Shown in pieces: positions 6,541 through 12,187 of a stretch of DNA of 13,229 bases. The notes beneath the pieces are model-generated. The model did no database searches. It had not been told where the DNA came from and worked only from the letters and a program-made list of their open reading frames with translations. Position 1 is the stretch's first letter, and the number at the start of each line of letters is the position of its first letter. The DNA is taken from positions 111,797 to 125,025 of the forward strand of contig DHWF01000027.1 in assembly GCA_002413045.1 (NCBI GenBank), given 5' to 3'. A program made the position numbers and the translations under genes. This DNA comes from Chloroflexi bacterium UBA5189. Lineage in GTDB: Bacteria > Chloroflexota > Limnocylindria > Limnocylindrales > CSP1-4.

Positions 6541-6745
6541 TCGCAGCGCCTCGCGCTTGACCGGCACCCTCGTCTGCAACAAGCTCGACCTTCTCGTGAC
6601 GTGGCACAAGTCGAGCAGCGCGACCCTGCAGGGGTTCTACACGGCGACGATCACCCTGGATCACCTGAACGGCACCGCCGGCAACCGCATCCCGTGGACC
6701 GGGACGGGCATATCGATGACCGTGATCCTCGCCGCGACACCCTGA
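6482..6745 (+). pseudogene. Coding fragment, likely 3' part of a truncated gene
   Basis: The frame is open from ATG 6482 (87 codons), but the start has no ribosome-binding site and the first 20 or so codons use mixed third bases. From about 6545 third positions are almost all G or C, and the product becomes protein-like: LTGTLVCNKLDLLVTWHKSS, then YTATITLDHLNG and ISMTVILAAT, alternating strands of a possible small beta-sandwich. This suggests that real coding sequence enters at about 6540 and its 5' part is lost or out of frame. A GTG at 6508 with AAAGGA before it lies in the next frame, which fits a frameshift. No family recognised. Confidence 0.4.
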
Positions 6746-6879
6746 CTCCGGCGCTCACCGAGGCGGATCGCGTCATCACCGAGGCCGCCGAGTGCGACGC
6801 CCTCGGGCTCGAGCGGGGATCGCCGGAGTTCTGGCGGGAGGCTGAGCGGCGGGCGAACGAGCGGAGCGCGGCCGGCTGA
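6742..6879 (+). pseudogene. Coding fragment overlapping the previous one in the -1 frame
   Basis: A 45-codon stretch with strong G/C third-position bias, giving a charged helical peptide (LTEADRVITEAAECDALGLE, then SPEFWREAERRANERS). It has no ATG, GTG or TTG near its beginning. CTG 6742 overlaps the preceding TGA as CTGA, imitating the GTGA couplings elsewhere in the window, but CTG starts are rare. The alternative is that it is the C-terminus of the same protein as 6482-6745, reached by a -1 shift at the CCC before the TGA or separated by a mutation. Family unknown. Confidence 0.35.
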
Positions 6880-6951
6880 GGGCCGTATCCCCATGACTCA
6901 CTATTCGCCCCGGCCAATCTTCCAAGGACGCGCTCCGGCCCGTACCCCATT

Positions 6952-6987
6952 CCGTACCCCTTAGCCCCCGGATTTGAAGGGGTACGG
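6952..6987. repeat. Perfect 11-bp inverted repeat near the right end of element A
   Basis: CCGTACCCCTT (6952-6962) and AAGGGGTACGG (6977-6987) are exact inverse complements around a 14-nt loop. A further direct copy of CGTACCCC stands at 6941-6948, and GGACGCC is repeated with a 10-bp period at 6989-6995 and 6999-7005. There is no T-run, so a terminator is possible but not typical. A protein-binding site about 60-95 bp from the attachment repeat at 7047 is the other option. Confidence 0.5.
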
Positions 6988-7046
6988 TGGACGCCCACGG
7001 ACGCCTTGTACGATCAGAATCGAGTCGCGAACGGGGCTCGGCGGCA

Positions 7047-7098
7047 ACTCTGGATCAGGGGATTGAAGGTTCGAATCCTTCCTCGCCAGCCAACTCCC
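7047..7098 (+). repeat. att-type direct repeat, copy 2 (tRNA-Gln 3' half)
   Basis: An exact 52-bp copy of the tRNA 3' half. The 5' half is absent: upstream bases (GGCGGCA) cannot rebuild the anticodon stem, so it is not a functional tRNA. It is the junction between elements A and B. Downstream bases 7104-7130 resemble 3550-3574 after copy 1 and form a CCGGGC/GCCCGG hairpin. The matching end of copy 3 extends 3 bp further than that of copy 1 (to TCA). Confidence 0.9.
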
Positions 7099-7272
7099 TC
7101 ATGCAATCCGGGCGCCTGGTGGTGGCCCGGCTGCGGAATCAGTAGGGGCCGCGCCTCGCATGATCGTTCGCGTTCCGACTCAGGAATCGATGCGAGGTTG
7201 CCTGGGGAGCTGGACCCTGAAATCGGCGCTGATCCTCGTCGCAGTGATCTGTTCACCGTTGCCGCGATCGGC

Positions 7273-7362
7273 ATGAAGGTTGGCATCAGTCTGATCGCGC
7301 TCGTCATGGCCATCCTCGCCGCCGCATTCACCGTTCCGGAGCGCAGTCTTCGGCCAAGCTGA
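7273..7362 (+). CDS. Possible 29-residue membrane peptide
   Basis: ATG 7273 opens a 29-codon frame, MKVGISLIALVMAILAAAFT and a short polar tail, i.e. a single hydrophobic helix. G/C third-position use is high here, but the frame also continues upstream through the tRNA repeat as open reading, and there is no clear ribosome-binding site. It may be the remnant of the end of a longer gene. Confidence 0.25.
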   Translation: MKVGISLIALVMAILAAAFTVPERSLRPS

Positions 7363-7506
7363 TCCTCGTCGGCGGCCTCAGACGGGTCAGCGAGCGACGA
7401 TCGTCTCCAGCTCGATGCCGCGCTATCATCACCGCCACGGCCCTCGCATGACGAGCTGTACGACCGCGCCGACGTCCGCTACGGAATTCGAGTGGAGGGT
7501 CGAGTG

Positions 7507-7884
7507 ATGGGCGAAAAGGGTGTGGAAACAGCAGGAGCCGGTAACACCCAAGTCGGCGCCACGGCGATCGAGTGGAGCGGGTCCCCGCCGCCTCCGCCAC
7601 CCGGCACCTCTGCCGAGCCACCGGGCGCGGGCCTCAACTCGCTGTTGGGAAGCTCCGAGCGGCCGCTGCCTGGGGAGAATCTCGCGCCGGTCGAGGTTGC
7701 CCCGACGGAGGCCGTCCGCCTCGACACGCTGTACGCGAACGGACAGCTGACCTACCCGGGCGCGGTCACCGTGGATCCTCGCTTCGTCCCCGGAGCAGAA
7801 CAGGCTGCACTGGAAGGGCATTTTGGTGCTGGCGCGTTAGACACGTCGGATGAGCATCGACCGCCGCCGGACCTTGGCACCTAG
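7507..7884 (+). CDS. Unknown 125-residue protein, cargo of element B
   Basis: ATG 7507 has a well-placed GGAGGG seven bases upstream, one of the best ribosome-binding sites in the window; an in-frame GTG at 7492 would place the start before that site and was rejected. The N-terminal half is Gly/Pro-rich and probably disordered, with a run of proline (SPPPPPPG, about residues 26-33). The middle part (about 60-110) looks foldable: EAVRLDTLYANGQLTYPG, then VDPRFVPGAEQAALEGHF. Third positions in this middle part are mostly G or C, which supports coding. No membrane span, no signal peptide and no family recognised. It is the only solid gene between repeat copies 2 and 3. The remaining 7885-8028 shows nothing definite. 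Confidence 0.5.
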   Translation: MGEKGVETAGAGNTQVGATAIEWSGSPPPPPPGTSAEPPGAGLNSLLGSSERPLPGENLAPVEVAPTEAVRLDTLYANGQLTYPGAVTVDPRFVPGAEQAALEGHFGAGALDTSDEHRPPPDLGT

Positions 7885-8028
7885 GCATCCGCCTCGTCGG
7901 CGGGTTCGGTAGCGGCGATAAGCCGCACGCACGCCTCTCGCGTCACGCTTGACACAGCCCCGGCTCCGCGGCGATTCGCATATCGGTCAGGCTGCCACTC
8001 GGGAGAGCACGGCGAATAGGCTTAGGTG

Positions 8029-8080
8029 ACTCTGGATCAGGGGATTGAAGGTTCGAATCCTTCCTCGCCAGCCAACTCCC
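8029..8080 (+). repeat. att-type direct repeat, copy 3 (tRNA-Gln 3' half)
   Basis: The third exact 52-bp copy, the outer right junction of the stack. The preceding bases (GGTG) do not pair as an anticodon stem, so it is not a working tRNA. The stop codon of the minus-strand nuclease-like gene starts at the next base (8081-8083). A CACCGC-TTC-GCGGTG hairpin at 8082-8096 follows directly; before integration it would have stood just behind the tRNA. Confidence 0.9.
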
Positions 8081-8758
8081 TCACCGCTTCGCGGTGCCGG
8101 CCATCCGGTCCAGGGTTTCGAGGGTGACCATCCGCAGGCCCTGTCGGGGCGCAGTCTGGCGTGCAAGCCGGGTCTGGCATGTGCGGCCGGCATCGAAGAT
8201 GACAAGCACCGCGGTGAGGCGCTCGCCTTCGTCCACGGCATGCCGCCGCGCGTCGTCGAGCTGGTTCAGGACGTCGGCCCCGATCCCGCGCGCACCCCAC
8301 TTGCAGTCGTACGCCTCGGCGGCGCCGGGCACCTCGACGGTGACGTCGTATGGATGGATCTCCGTCGCAATCCCATCGAAGAGGATCCGCCGCTCGCGGC
8401 GGATGGCGGTGGCGGGTACCCGCCGCTCGAGCAACCGCTCGGTGAGGGCCCCCACGATGGCTCCGCGGAACTGGCTGCGGACCTGCTCGCCCCGCCCGGC
8501 GACGTCGAGGCTCACGGCGAGCACGGCATTGGCTCGGGCCCGGGTCTCGTCGTCCGAGTCGGGTCCGAAGAGCGTCGGGAACATCGTGCGCCACGCGTCC
8601 GGGTCGAGCGTCTGGCCGTTCATCGCGGCGCGCGCCAGGAGGCGCTCTGGGTAGCCGGCATCGGCGAGGAGCCGGGCAGCCCGCTCCACGAGGGGATCGG
8701 CCTGGATCGCCGCGTACACGATCGCGCGACCGTCTGTTGCCGCGTTCTGGAACCTCAT
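8081..8758 (-). CDS. Putative PD-(D/E)XK-fold nuclease
   Basis: A 225-residue soluble protein. Its C-terminal half reads like a PD-(D/E)XK nuclease core: a helix with Glu107 (IVGALTERLLERR), strands around RRILFDG and IHPYDVTVEV with Asp138, the strand AYDCKW with Asp151-x-Lys153, a helix LNQLDDAR with Gln166, then the strand LTAVLVIFDA. The spacing E107, D138, D151xK153 and the alternation of helix and strand fit the fold; target and activity are unknown. Residues 1-95 are helical and may recognise a partner. ATG 8758 overlaps the stop of the upstream 100-residue protein gene as ATGA, so the two are translationally coupled. The frame is open further upstream, but that part is a shadow of the neighbour. 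Its stop abuts the attachment repeat. The family name is inference. Confidence 0.55.
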   Translation of the reverse strand: MRFQNAATDGRAIVYAAIQADPLVERAARLLADAGYPERLLARAAMNGQTLDPDAWRTMFPTLFGPDSDDETRARANAVLAVSLDVAGRGEQVRSQFRGAIVGALTERLLERRVPATAIRRERRILFDGIATEIHPYDVTVEVPGAAEAYDCKWGARGIGADVLNQLDDARRHAVDEGERLTAVLVIFDAGRTCQTRLARQTAPRQGLRMVTLETLDRMAGTAKR

Positions 8759-9057
8759 TGGGATCCCGCTCCAACGGCGAGCAGTGCAACGGCGGGCATC
8801 GTCGAGAGCCAGTCGATGGCGCGATGCGGGTCGACAACCGACGCGGCCTCTGCGGCCAGGCGATCGATTGCGGCCTCGGCAGCTGGAGGTGCCACCTGCC
8901 CCACCCGGGCGTCGGCGACCGCCCGGAGGGCTCCGCCCCACACCGTCACGAGATCGCGCACGTACTGCCATTCATCTTCGATGGGAGCGGCCGTCCCGGC
9001 GAGGACATCGAGGGAGTTGATCGCACGGAGGAGCAGGGAATCAACGCTTGGGGGCAT
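8755..9057 (-). CDS. Helical 100-residue protein coupled to the nuclease-like protein
   Basis: A 100-residue protein of apparently all-helical make-up, starting LLLRAINSLDVLAG and continuing with DEWQYVRDLVTVWGGALRAV and PAAEAAIDRLAAEAASVV. No signal peptide; the hydrophobic C-terminus (AVALLAVGAG) is too short to be sure of membrane insertion. It starts at ATG 9057, 9 bp after the lipoprotein gene, and ends in a 4-bp ATGA overlap with the nuclease-like gene. Tight coupling of a small helical protein before a predicted nuclease suggests a partner, inhibitor or adaptor, by analogy with toxin-antitoxin and defence pairs. No family is recognised. Confidence 0.6.
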   Translation of the reverse strand: MPPSVDSLLLRAINSLDVLAGTAAPIEDEWQYVRDLVTVWGGALRAVADARVGQVAPPAAEAAIDRLAAEAASVVDPHRAIDWLSTMPAVALLAVGAGSQ

Positions 9058-9066
9058 GCTGCGAGC

Positions 9067-9699
9067 CTAGGGCGCCCAGGGCTGCATCTCGACGTGCGCG
9101 CCCGAACCGGCTCCCATGCACGGTGGAACGCCGCTGAGGTCAGTCGGCGACAGCGCTGTGGCGATGAACCGGCCGACGCCGCCGGGGTAGATGAACGCAA
9201 CCTTGACGGGCGCGATCGGCGCCGGGCCGCAGTAGTTGTCGGCGTCGACGAGCGTCGTGAGCACGCTCCCGGGCGCCATGATGAGGAACTTCGATGCGGC
9301 CGGCAGCTGACCATTGATGATCACGGACCCGTGGCCGTCGACCAGCTGGGCCTGGTCGAGCGCTCGGATCTTGCACGTTGTCGAGGCCGTGTTCGTCACC
9401 TCGACGTTGGCCGTCCGATGACCTTGCCCGGCATCCCAGCGGGTGATCCGGGCCGCCAGGTGCGACGGGCTGCAGAGCGGGATCACCGCGACGGGCGAGG
9501 CCAGCGGGGCCGGCGTGGTGGTCGGTTCGCTCGTTGGATTGAACGTCGGGCTCGCGGCGGGCGCGCTCGACGGCGTCGCTGACGAGACCGTGGATGGGGT
9601 CGCGGAAGGCGCGGCGGTCGGTGGAATGGTTGCGGTGCCGCATGCGGCGACGATGAGCGCAAGGGGGATGGCGAGAAGCCGTGGCAGCGCGCGATTCAT
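9067..9699 (-). CDS. DUF4232-like lipoprotein
   Basis: A 210-residue lipoprotein. Signal residues 1-20 with lipobox IVAAC (lipid on Cys20), a Ser/Thr/Pro/Ala linker to about 74, then a beta-rich domain (76-208) with the DUF4232 pattern: an opening CSPSHL, RTANVEVTNTASTTCKI, QLVDGHGSVI and a late AFIYPGG. Four Cys in the domain (77, 109, 157, 194) could form two disulfides. The domain is common in actinobacterial and chloroflexal surface lipoproteins; its function is not known. ATG 9699 is chosen because the signal peptide begins exactly there; the open frame up to 9801 is upstream extension. It is the first gene of the minus-strand run leading to the nuclease-like gene. Confidence 0.75.
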   Translation of the reverse strand: MNRALPRLLAIPLALIVAACGTATIPPTAAPSATPSTVSSATPSSAPAASPTFNPTSEPTTTPAPLASPVAVIPLCSPSHLAARITRWDAGQGHRTANVEVTNTASTTCKIRALDQAQLVDGHGSVIINGQLPAASKFLIMAPGSVLTTLVDADNYCGPAPIAPVKVAFIYPGGVGRFIATALSPTDLSGVPPCMGAGSGAHVEMQPWAP

Positions 9700-9821
9700 C
9701 TGGGTAGCAGGCCTCGCTTCGTTGATCTCAACGTGGAACTGGCTGACGCACTGGCTGCTCCAGTTGTGGTGTGTCGCGTGGTCGGCTCGCAGTGCCCGCA
9801 CGTTCTGGACAATACCCAGCG
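9700..9821. promoter_or_regulatory. Divergent intergenic region
   Basis: These 122 bp separate the minus-strand lipoprotein operon from the plus-strand ABC permease and must hold both promoters if each is transcribed from here. No convincing paired -35/-10 boxes and no good Shine-Dalgarno before ATG 9822 were found. GACAAT (9808-9813) could be a -10 for a nearly leaderless permease transcript. Confidence 0.25.
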
Positions 9822-10979
9822 ATGAAGGAATCCCGCGACATCCTGGGTCGACTCGTGGTCCCCGTGCTCGCCTTGGCCACGGCGTTCCTGCTGGGCGGGG
9901 TCGTGATCGTCCTGACGGACTTTGATCACCTGAAGACGATCGGGACCGATCCCGTCGGCGCCGTCGGCGGCGCGATCGACACGGTGATCCGAGGCTACGG
10001 CGCCATGGCGTCCGGCGCGATCGGCGATCCCGGGCGCATCCTGACGGCGCTCCAGAGCGGCGACGACCGAGACATCGCGCGGGCGATCCGGCCCATCACC
10101 GAGGGGCTGCTCAGCGCCACGCCGCTGATCTTCCTCGGCCTGGGCGTCAGCGTGGCGTTCCGCGCCGGCCTGTTCAACCTTGGTTCCGATGGCCAGTTCC
10201 TGATCGGTGGGCTCGGCGCGGTGATCGGGGCGAACGCCCTGGCCGGAGTCGCGCCGCCCTTCGTGATTCTCCCGGCGGCGCTTGCGATGGGGACGCTGTT
10301 CGGAGCGGCCTACGGGTTCGTGCCGGGTCTCCTCAAGGCACGCACCGGTGCGCACGAGGTCATCACCACCCTGATGCTCAACACCATCGCTGCACAGGTG
10401 GTGATCTACGTCACGCATTCGGTCGATTTCTCGAGGAACCTGCGATCGATCGCGAGCGTGCCGCTCCTGTTCGACCTGCCGACGATCCGCCTCGACTGGG
10501 GCTTCGTGGCCGCGCTCGTGATCGCAGGGGTCGTGTCGTTCCTGGTCTTCCGAACGGGCCTCGGCTTCGAGCTGCGGGCGACGGGCTTCAGCCGCACCGT
10601 GGCCCGGACCGCCGGCATGCGACCGGAGCGGACTACGATCCTGGCCATGTCCCTGTCCGGCGGGCTGGCCGGCATGGGCGGCGCCTTCCTGGCCCTCGGT
10701 CCCGCGGGTGGGTTGTCCGGGTCCGGTGCCGGCCTCGTGCCACTGGCGCTCGCGCTCATTGCCGGCCTCCGACCGAGCGGCATCGTGCTCGCGGCGGTGC
10801 TCTACGGCGCGCTCAGCAACGGCGCGAAGACCACGGTTATTGCGACCGGCGTCCCGCTCGACATCCTGGTCCTGGTCATCGCGCTGGCGATGATGTTCGT
10901 CGCGGCGCCCGGCATCGTCCGCTCGATCTGGCGGCTACCTGTGGCCGATGCCGCCGGTGGTGATGACCGTCGGTCATGA
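9822..10979 (+). CDS. ABC transporter permease, nucleoside/BMP-type (BPD_transp_2)
   Basis: A 385-residue polytopic permease. Diagnostic segments: VAFRAGLFNLGSDGQFLIGG (111-130), GAHEVITTLMLNTIA (176-190), and the late LRPSGIVLAAVLYGALSNG (316-334), all typical of permeases that work with BMP-family lipoproteins on nucleosides or related solutes (YufP/NupP group). ATG 9822 is the natural start just before the first span; the in-frame extension to 9771 was rejected. Such permeases normally stand in an operon with a binding protein, a double ATPase and a second permease. None is complete here: upstream is a divergent gene, and downstream only a short stub (10976-11038) remains. It may therefore be an orphan. 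Confidence 0.82.
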   Translation: MKESRDILGRLVVPVLALATAFLLGGVVIVLTDFDHLKTIGTDPVGAVGGAIDTVIRGYGAMASGAIGDPGRILTALQSGDDRDIARAIRPITEGLLSATPLIFLGLGVSVAFRAGLFNLGSDGQFLIGGLGAVIGANALAGVAPPFVILPAALAMGTLFGAAYGFVPGLLKARTGAHEVITTLMLNTIAAQVVIYVTHSVDFSRNLRSIASVPLLFDLPTIRLDWGFVAALVIAGVVSFLVFRTGLGFELRATGFSRTVARTAGMRPERTTILAMSLSGGLAGMGGAFLALGPAGGLSGSGAGLVPLALALIAGLRPSGIVLAAVLYGALSNGAKTTVIATGVPLDILVLVIALAMMFVAAPGIVRSIWRLPVADAAGGDDRRS

Positions 10980-11038
10980 CGGTCTGGGGGGACGCGATCA
11001 CCCTGTCGCAGACCATGTGCCATCCCAAGGTCGATTGA
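10976..11038 (+). pseudogene. 20-codon stub, possible remnant of the second ABC permease
   Basis: An ATG at 10976 overlaps the permease stop as ATGA and opens a 20-codon frame, MTVWGDAITLSQ and then a non-matching tail ending in TGA 11036-11038. In this transporter family the second permease gene usually begins with such an overlap and a short helix of this type (MT..., AITL...). The likely reading is that its body was deleted with a junction near 11010. The evidence is short; it could be chance. Confidence 0.3.
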
Positions 11039-11334
11039 TGCCAGTCAAAGCCGCCTGGAACGCGATCCTCGACGCCCTGCCTGCTCACTGGCGGATTGAC
11101 GCCCCCGCCCAGCACGTTGAACTCGACGATTGGTCCGTGACGGCTGTCGGCGGGCGTCATCGACGGATCATAGGCCGTGGCCCGAACGAAATTGCGGCAC
11201 TGCGCGATCTCGCCGGGAGCCTTCGCAAGGCCGGACACTCCGGCAATACCTGCGCCGACGAACTCGAACGGCGGGCGCGTAACGCTCAGGACGGCGGCAC
11301 CGACACGCCGGTGACCAAAGGAGAACCCCGTTGA
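11038..11334 (+). CDS. Unknown 98-residue protein coupled to the DHFR-family gene
   Basis: ATG 11038 overlaps the preceding stop (TGATG) with AAGG seven bases upstream. The soluble product has an alpha/beta look: WNAILDALPAHWRI, VELDDWSVTAVGG, then RRIIGRGPNEIAALRDLAG and a charged, probably disordered C-terminal tail. No signal, membrane span or known motif. Its stop overlaps the TTG start of the next gene by 4 bp, and its tail region carries that gene's ribosome-binding site. Coupling suggests joint expression with the RibD-C-like protein. An in-frame start at 10948 would overlap the permease and was not used. Confidence 0.5.
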   Translation: MPVKAAWNAILDALPAHWRIDAPAQHVELDDWSVTAVGGRHRRIIGRGPNEIAALRDLAGSLRKAGHSGNTCADELERRARNAQDGGTDTPVTKGEPR

Positions 11335-11924
11335 CTGAGATCATCGTGTTCCTCAGCGTCACCCTTGATGGCGTCATGCAGGGCCCGGGGCGTCCCGACG
11401 AGGATCGCCGCGGCGGCTTCAAGCGCGGCGGCTGGGCTGCCCCGTATGCCGACGAGGAAACCGGCAAGCTGGCCGCGGAGGGCATGCAGACCACCGGCTC
11501 GATGCTGCTCGGCCGGCGGACCTACGAGGACCTCCTGCCGCAGTGGAACAAGGCCGGCGGGCCTTTCAAGGACATGCTCAACGGCATGCCGAAGTACGTG
11601 GTGTCGAGAACCTTGAAGGAGCCGCTGCCCTGGCCCAACTCGACGCTGCTTGGGGGCGAGCTGACCAAGGCGGTCGCGAAGCTCCGGAAGAAGGACGACA
11701 GGGACATCGTGATCCTTGGGAGTGGCGCAGTCGTGCGCAAACTTCTGGCCAAGCGGCTCGTCGATCAGCTGATCCTGCTGATCCACCCGCTGATCCTCGG
11801 TGACGGACAGCGCCTCTTCGACGACACCGGCCCGGACGCAGTCTTCGAGCTCGCGGGCACGCGGACCACGACGACGGGCGTGATCGCCGCCACGTACAGG
11901 AAGACGGACCGCGGACCGAAGTGA
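11331..11924 (+). CDS. Dihydrofolate reductase / RibD C-terminal family protein
   Basis: A 197-residue cytosolic protein of the RibD C-terminal (bacterial bifunctional deaminase-reductase) superfamily. Visible family traits: opening strand IIVFLSVTLDGVMQGPG (4-20), MLLGRRTYE (58-66) of the NADPH-binding side, YVVSRTL (89-95), DIVILGSGAVVRKLL (125-139) and HPLILGDGQRLF (152-163). Stand-alone members are common; their substrates are mostly unknown, so neither folate nor riboflavin synthesis should be assumed. The start is TTG 11331, supported by AAAGGAG eight bases before it and by the family N-terminus beginning right there; it overlaps the previous stop (TTGA). Confidence 0.85.
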   Translation: MTEIIVFLSVTLDGVMQGPGRPDEDRRGGFKRGGWAAPYADEETGKLAAEGMQTTGSMLLGRRTYEDLLPQWNKAGGPFKDMLNGMPKYVVSRTLKEPLPWPNSTLLGGELTKAVAKLRKKDDRDIVILGSGAVVRKLLAKRLVDQLILLIHPLILGDGQRLFDDTGPDAVFELAGTRTTTTGVIAATYRKTDRGPK

Positions 11925-11937
11925 AGGGAGCCCGCTG

Positions 11938-12177
11938 ATGGCGAAGCTCACGGCGAAGCAGCGAGGAAACCTTCCACCGAAGGACTTTGGTCTCCCCGAG
12001 AAGGCGCGCTCCGCGCACGCGAGAAAAGAGACCGGCAACTACCCGATGCCGGACGAAGGCCACGCGATCAGCGCCAAGCGGCTTTCGCGGCTGCAGCGTG
12101 ACGAAGGCAACCTGACCAACGACGAGTTCGACCGGATCAACCGCAAGGCAGACCGGATTCTGAAGGCGAAGCCCTAG
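11938..12177 (+). CDS. Small basic protein of the 'KLTAKQR...LP..DF' type
   Basis: A 79-residue, Lys/Arg-rich soluble protein. The opening MAKLTAKQRGNLPPKDFGLP resembles a group of small proteins from soil bacteria and phages (DUF6582-like) in which a similar opening leads to a charged helical part. Here the C-terminal half is helical: AISAKRLSRLQRDEGNLTND, then a DRINRKADRIL end. ATG 11938 follows GGGAG at good distance and lies 13 bp after the DHFR-family stop, so they are likely co-transcribed. Function unknown; basic charge suggests nucleic-acid binding. Confidence 0.7.
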   Translation: MAKLTAKQRGNLPPKDFGLPEKARSAHARKETGNYPMPDEGHAISAKRLSRLQRDEGNLTNDEFDRINRKADRILKAKP

Positions 12178-12187
12178 TCTCGGGGAC

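Larger units (their letters stand above)
3492..7098. mobile_element. Element A: tRNA-Gln integrated element without an integrase
   Basis: DNA bounded by tRNA 3'-half repeat copies 1 and 2, with the repeat starts 3555 bp apart. The arrangement of an intact tRNA on one side and only the 3' half on the other is how tyrosine-integrase elements sit in tRNA genes. Cargo: a broken lipoprotein gene (3681 on), an intact PQQ-like/PKD secreted protein on the minus strand (4359-6140), and coding fragments at about 6482-6879. Both ends carry short repeats and a hairpin. No integrase, excisionase, relaxase or phage structural gene is recognisable, so it is a decayed island or needs an integrase supplied elsewhere. 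Confidence 0.6.
7047..8080. mobile_element. Element B: second, smaller element stacked behind A
   Basis: About 1.0 kb bounded by repeat copies 2 and 3, with starts 982 bp apart. Its left end resembles that of element A for about 25 bp beyond the identical core, which suggests the same integrase family placed both. It holds no integrase and only a tiny possible membrane peptide (7273-7362) and an unknown ORF (7507-7884). It may be a minimal satellite, a deletion remnant, or a gene cassette left after larger losses. Confidence 0.5.

Noticed and set aside
7014..7331. Minus-strand ORF with GWRGRIRTFNPLIQS
   Set aside because: Antisense of the tRNA 3'-half repeat; its recurrence at three places reflects the repeat, not a protein family. 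The ORF at 7987-8241 is the same artefact.
7949..7954. TTGACA as a promoter -35 box before copy 3
   Set aside because: No acceptable -10 box at 16-18 bp and no gene downstream on that strand.
3492..8080. CRISPR-like array from the three repeats
   Set aside because: Only three copies, kilobases apart, and identical to a tRNA 3' half; this is an integration signature, not a CRISPR.
8045..9070. Plus-strand ORF (341 codons) opposite the nuclease operon
   Set aside because: It starts in the tRNA repeat and shows no consistent fold. The minus-strand genes have coupled starts and motif support.
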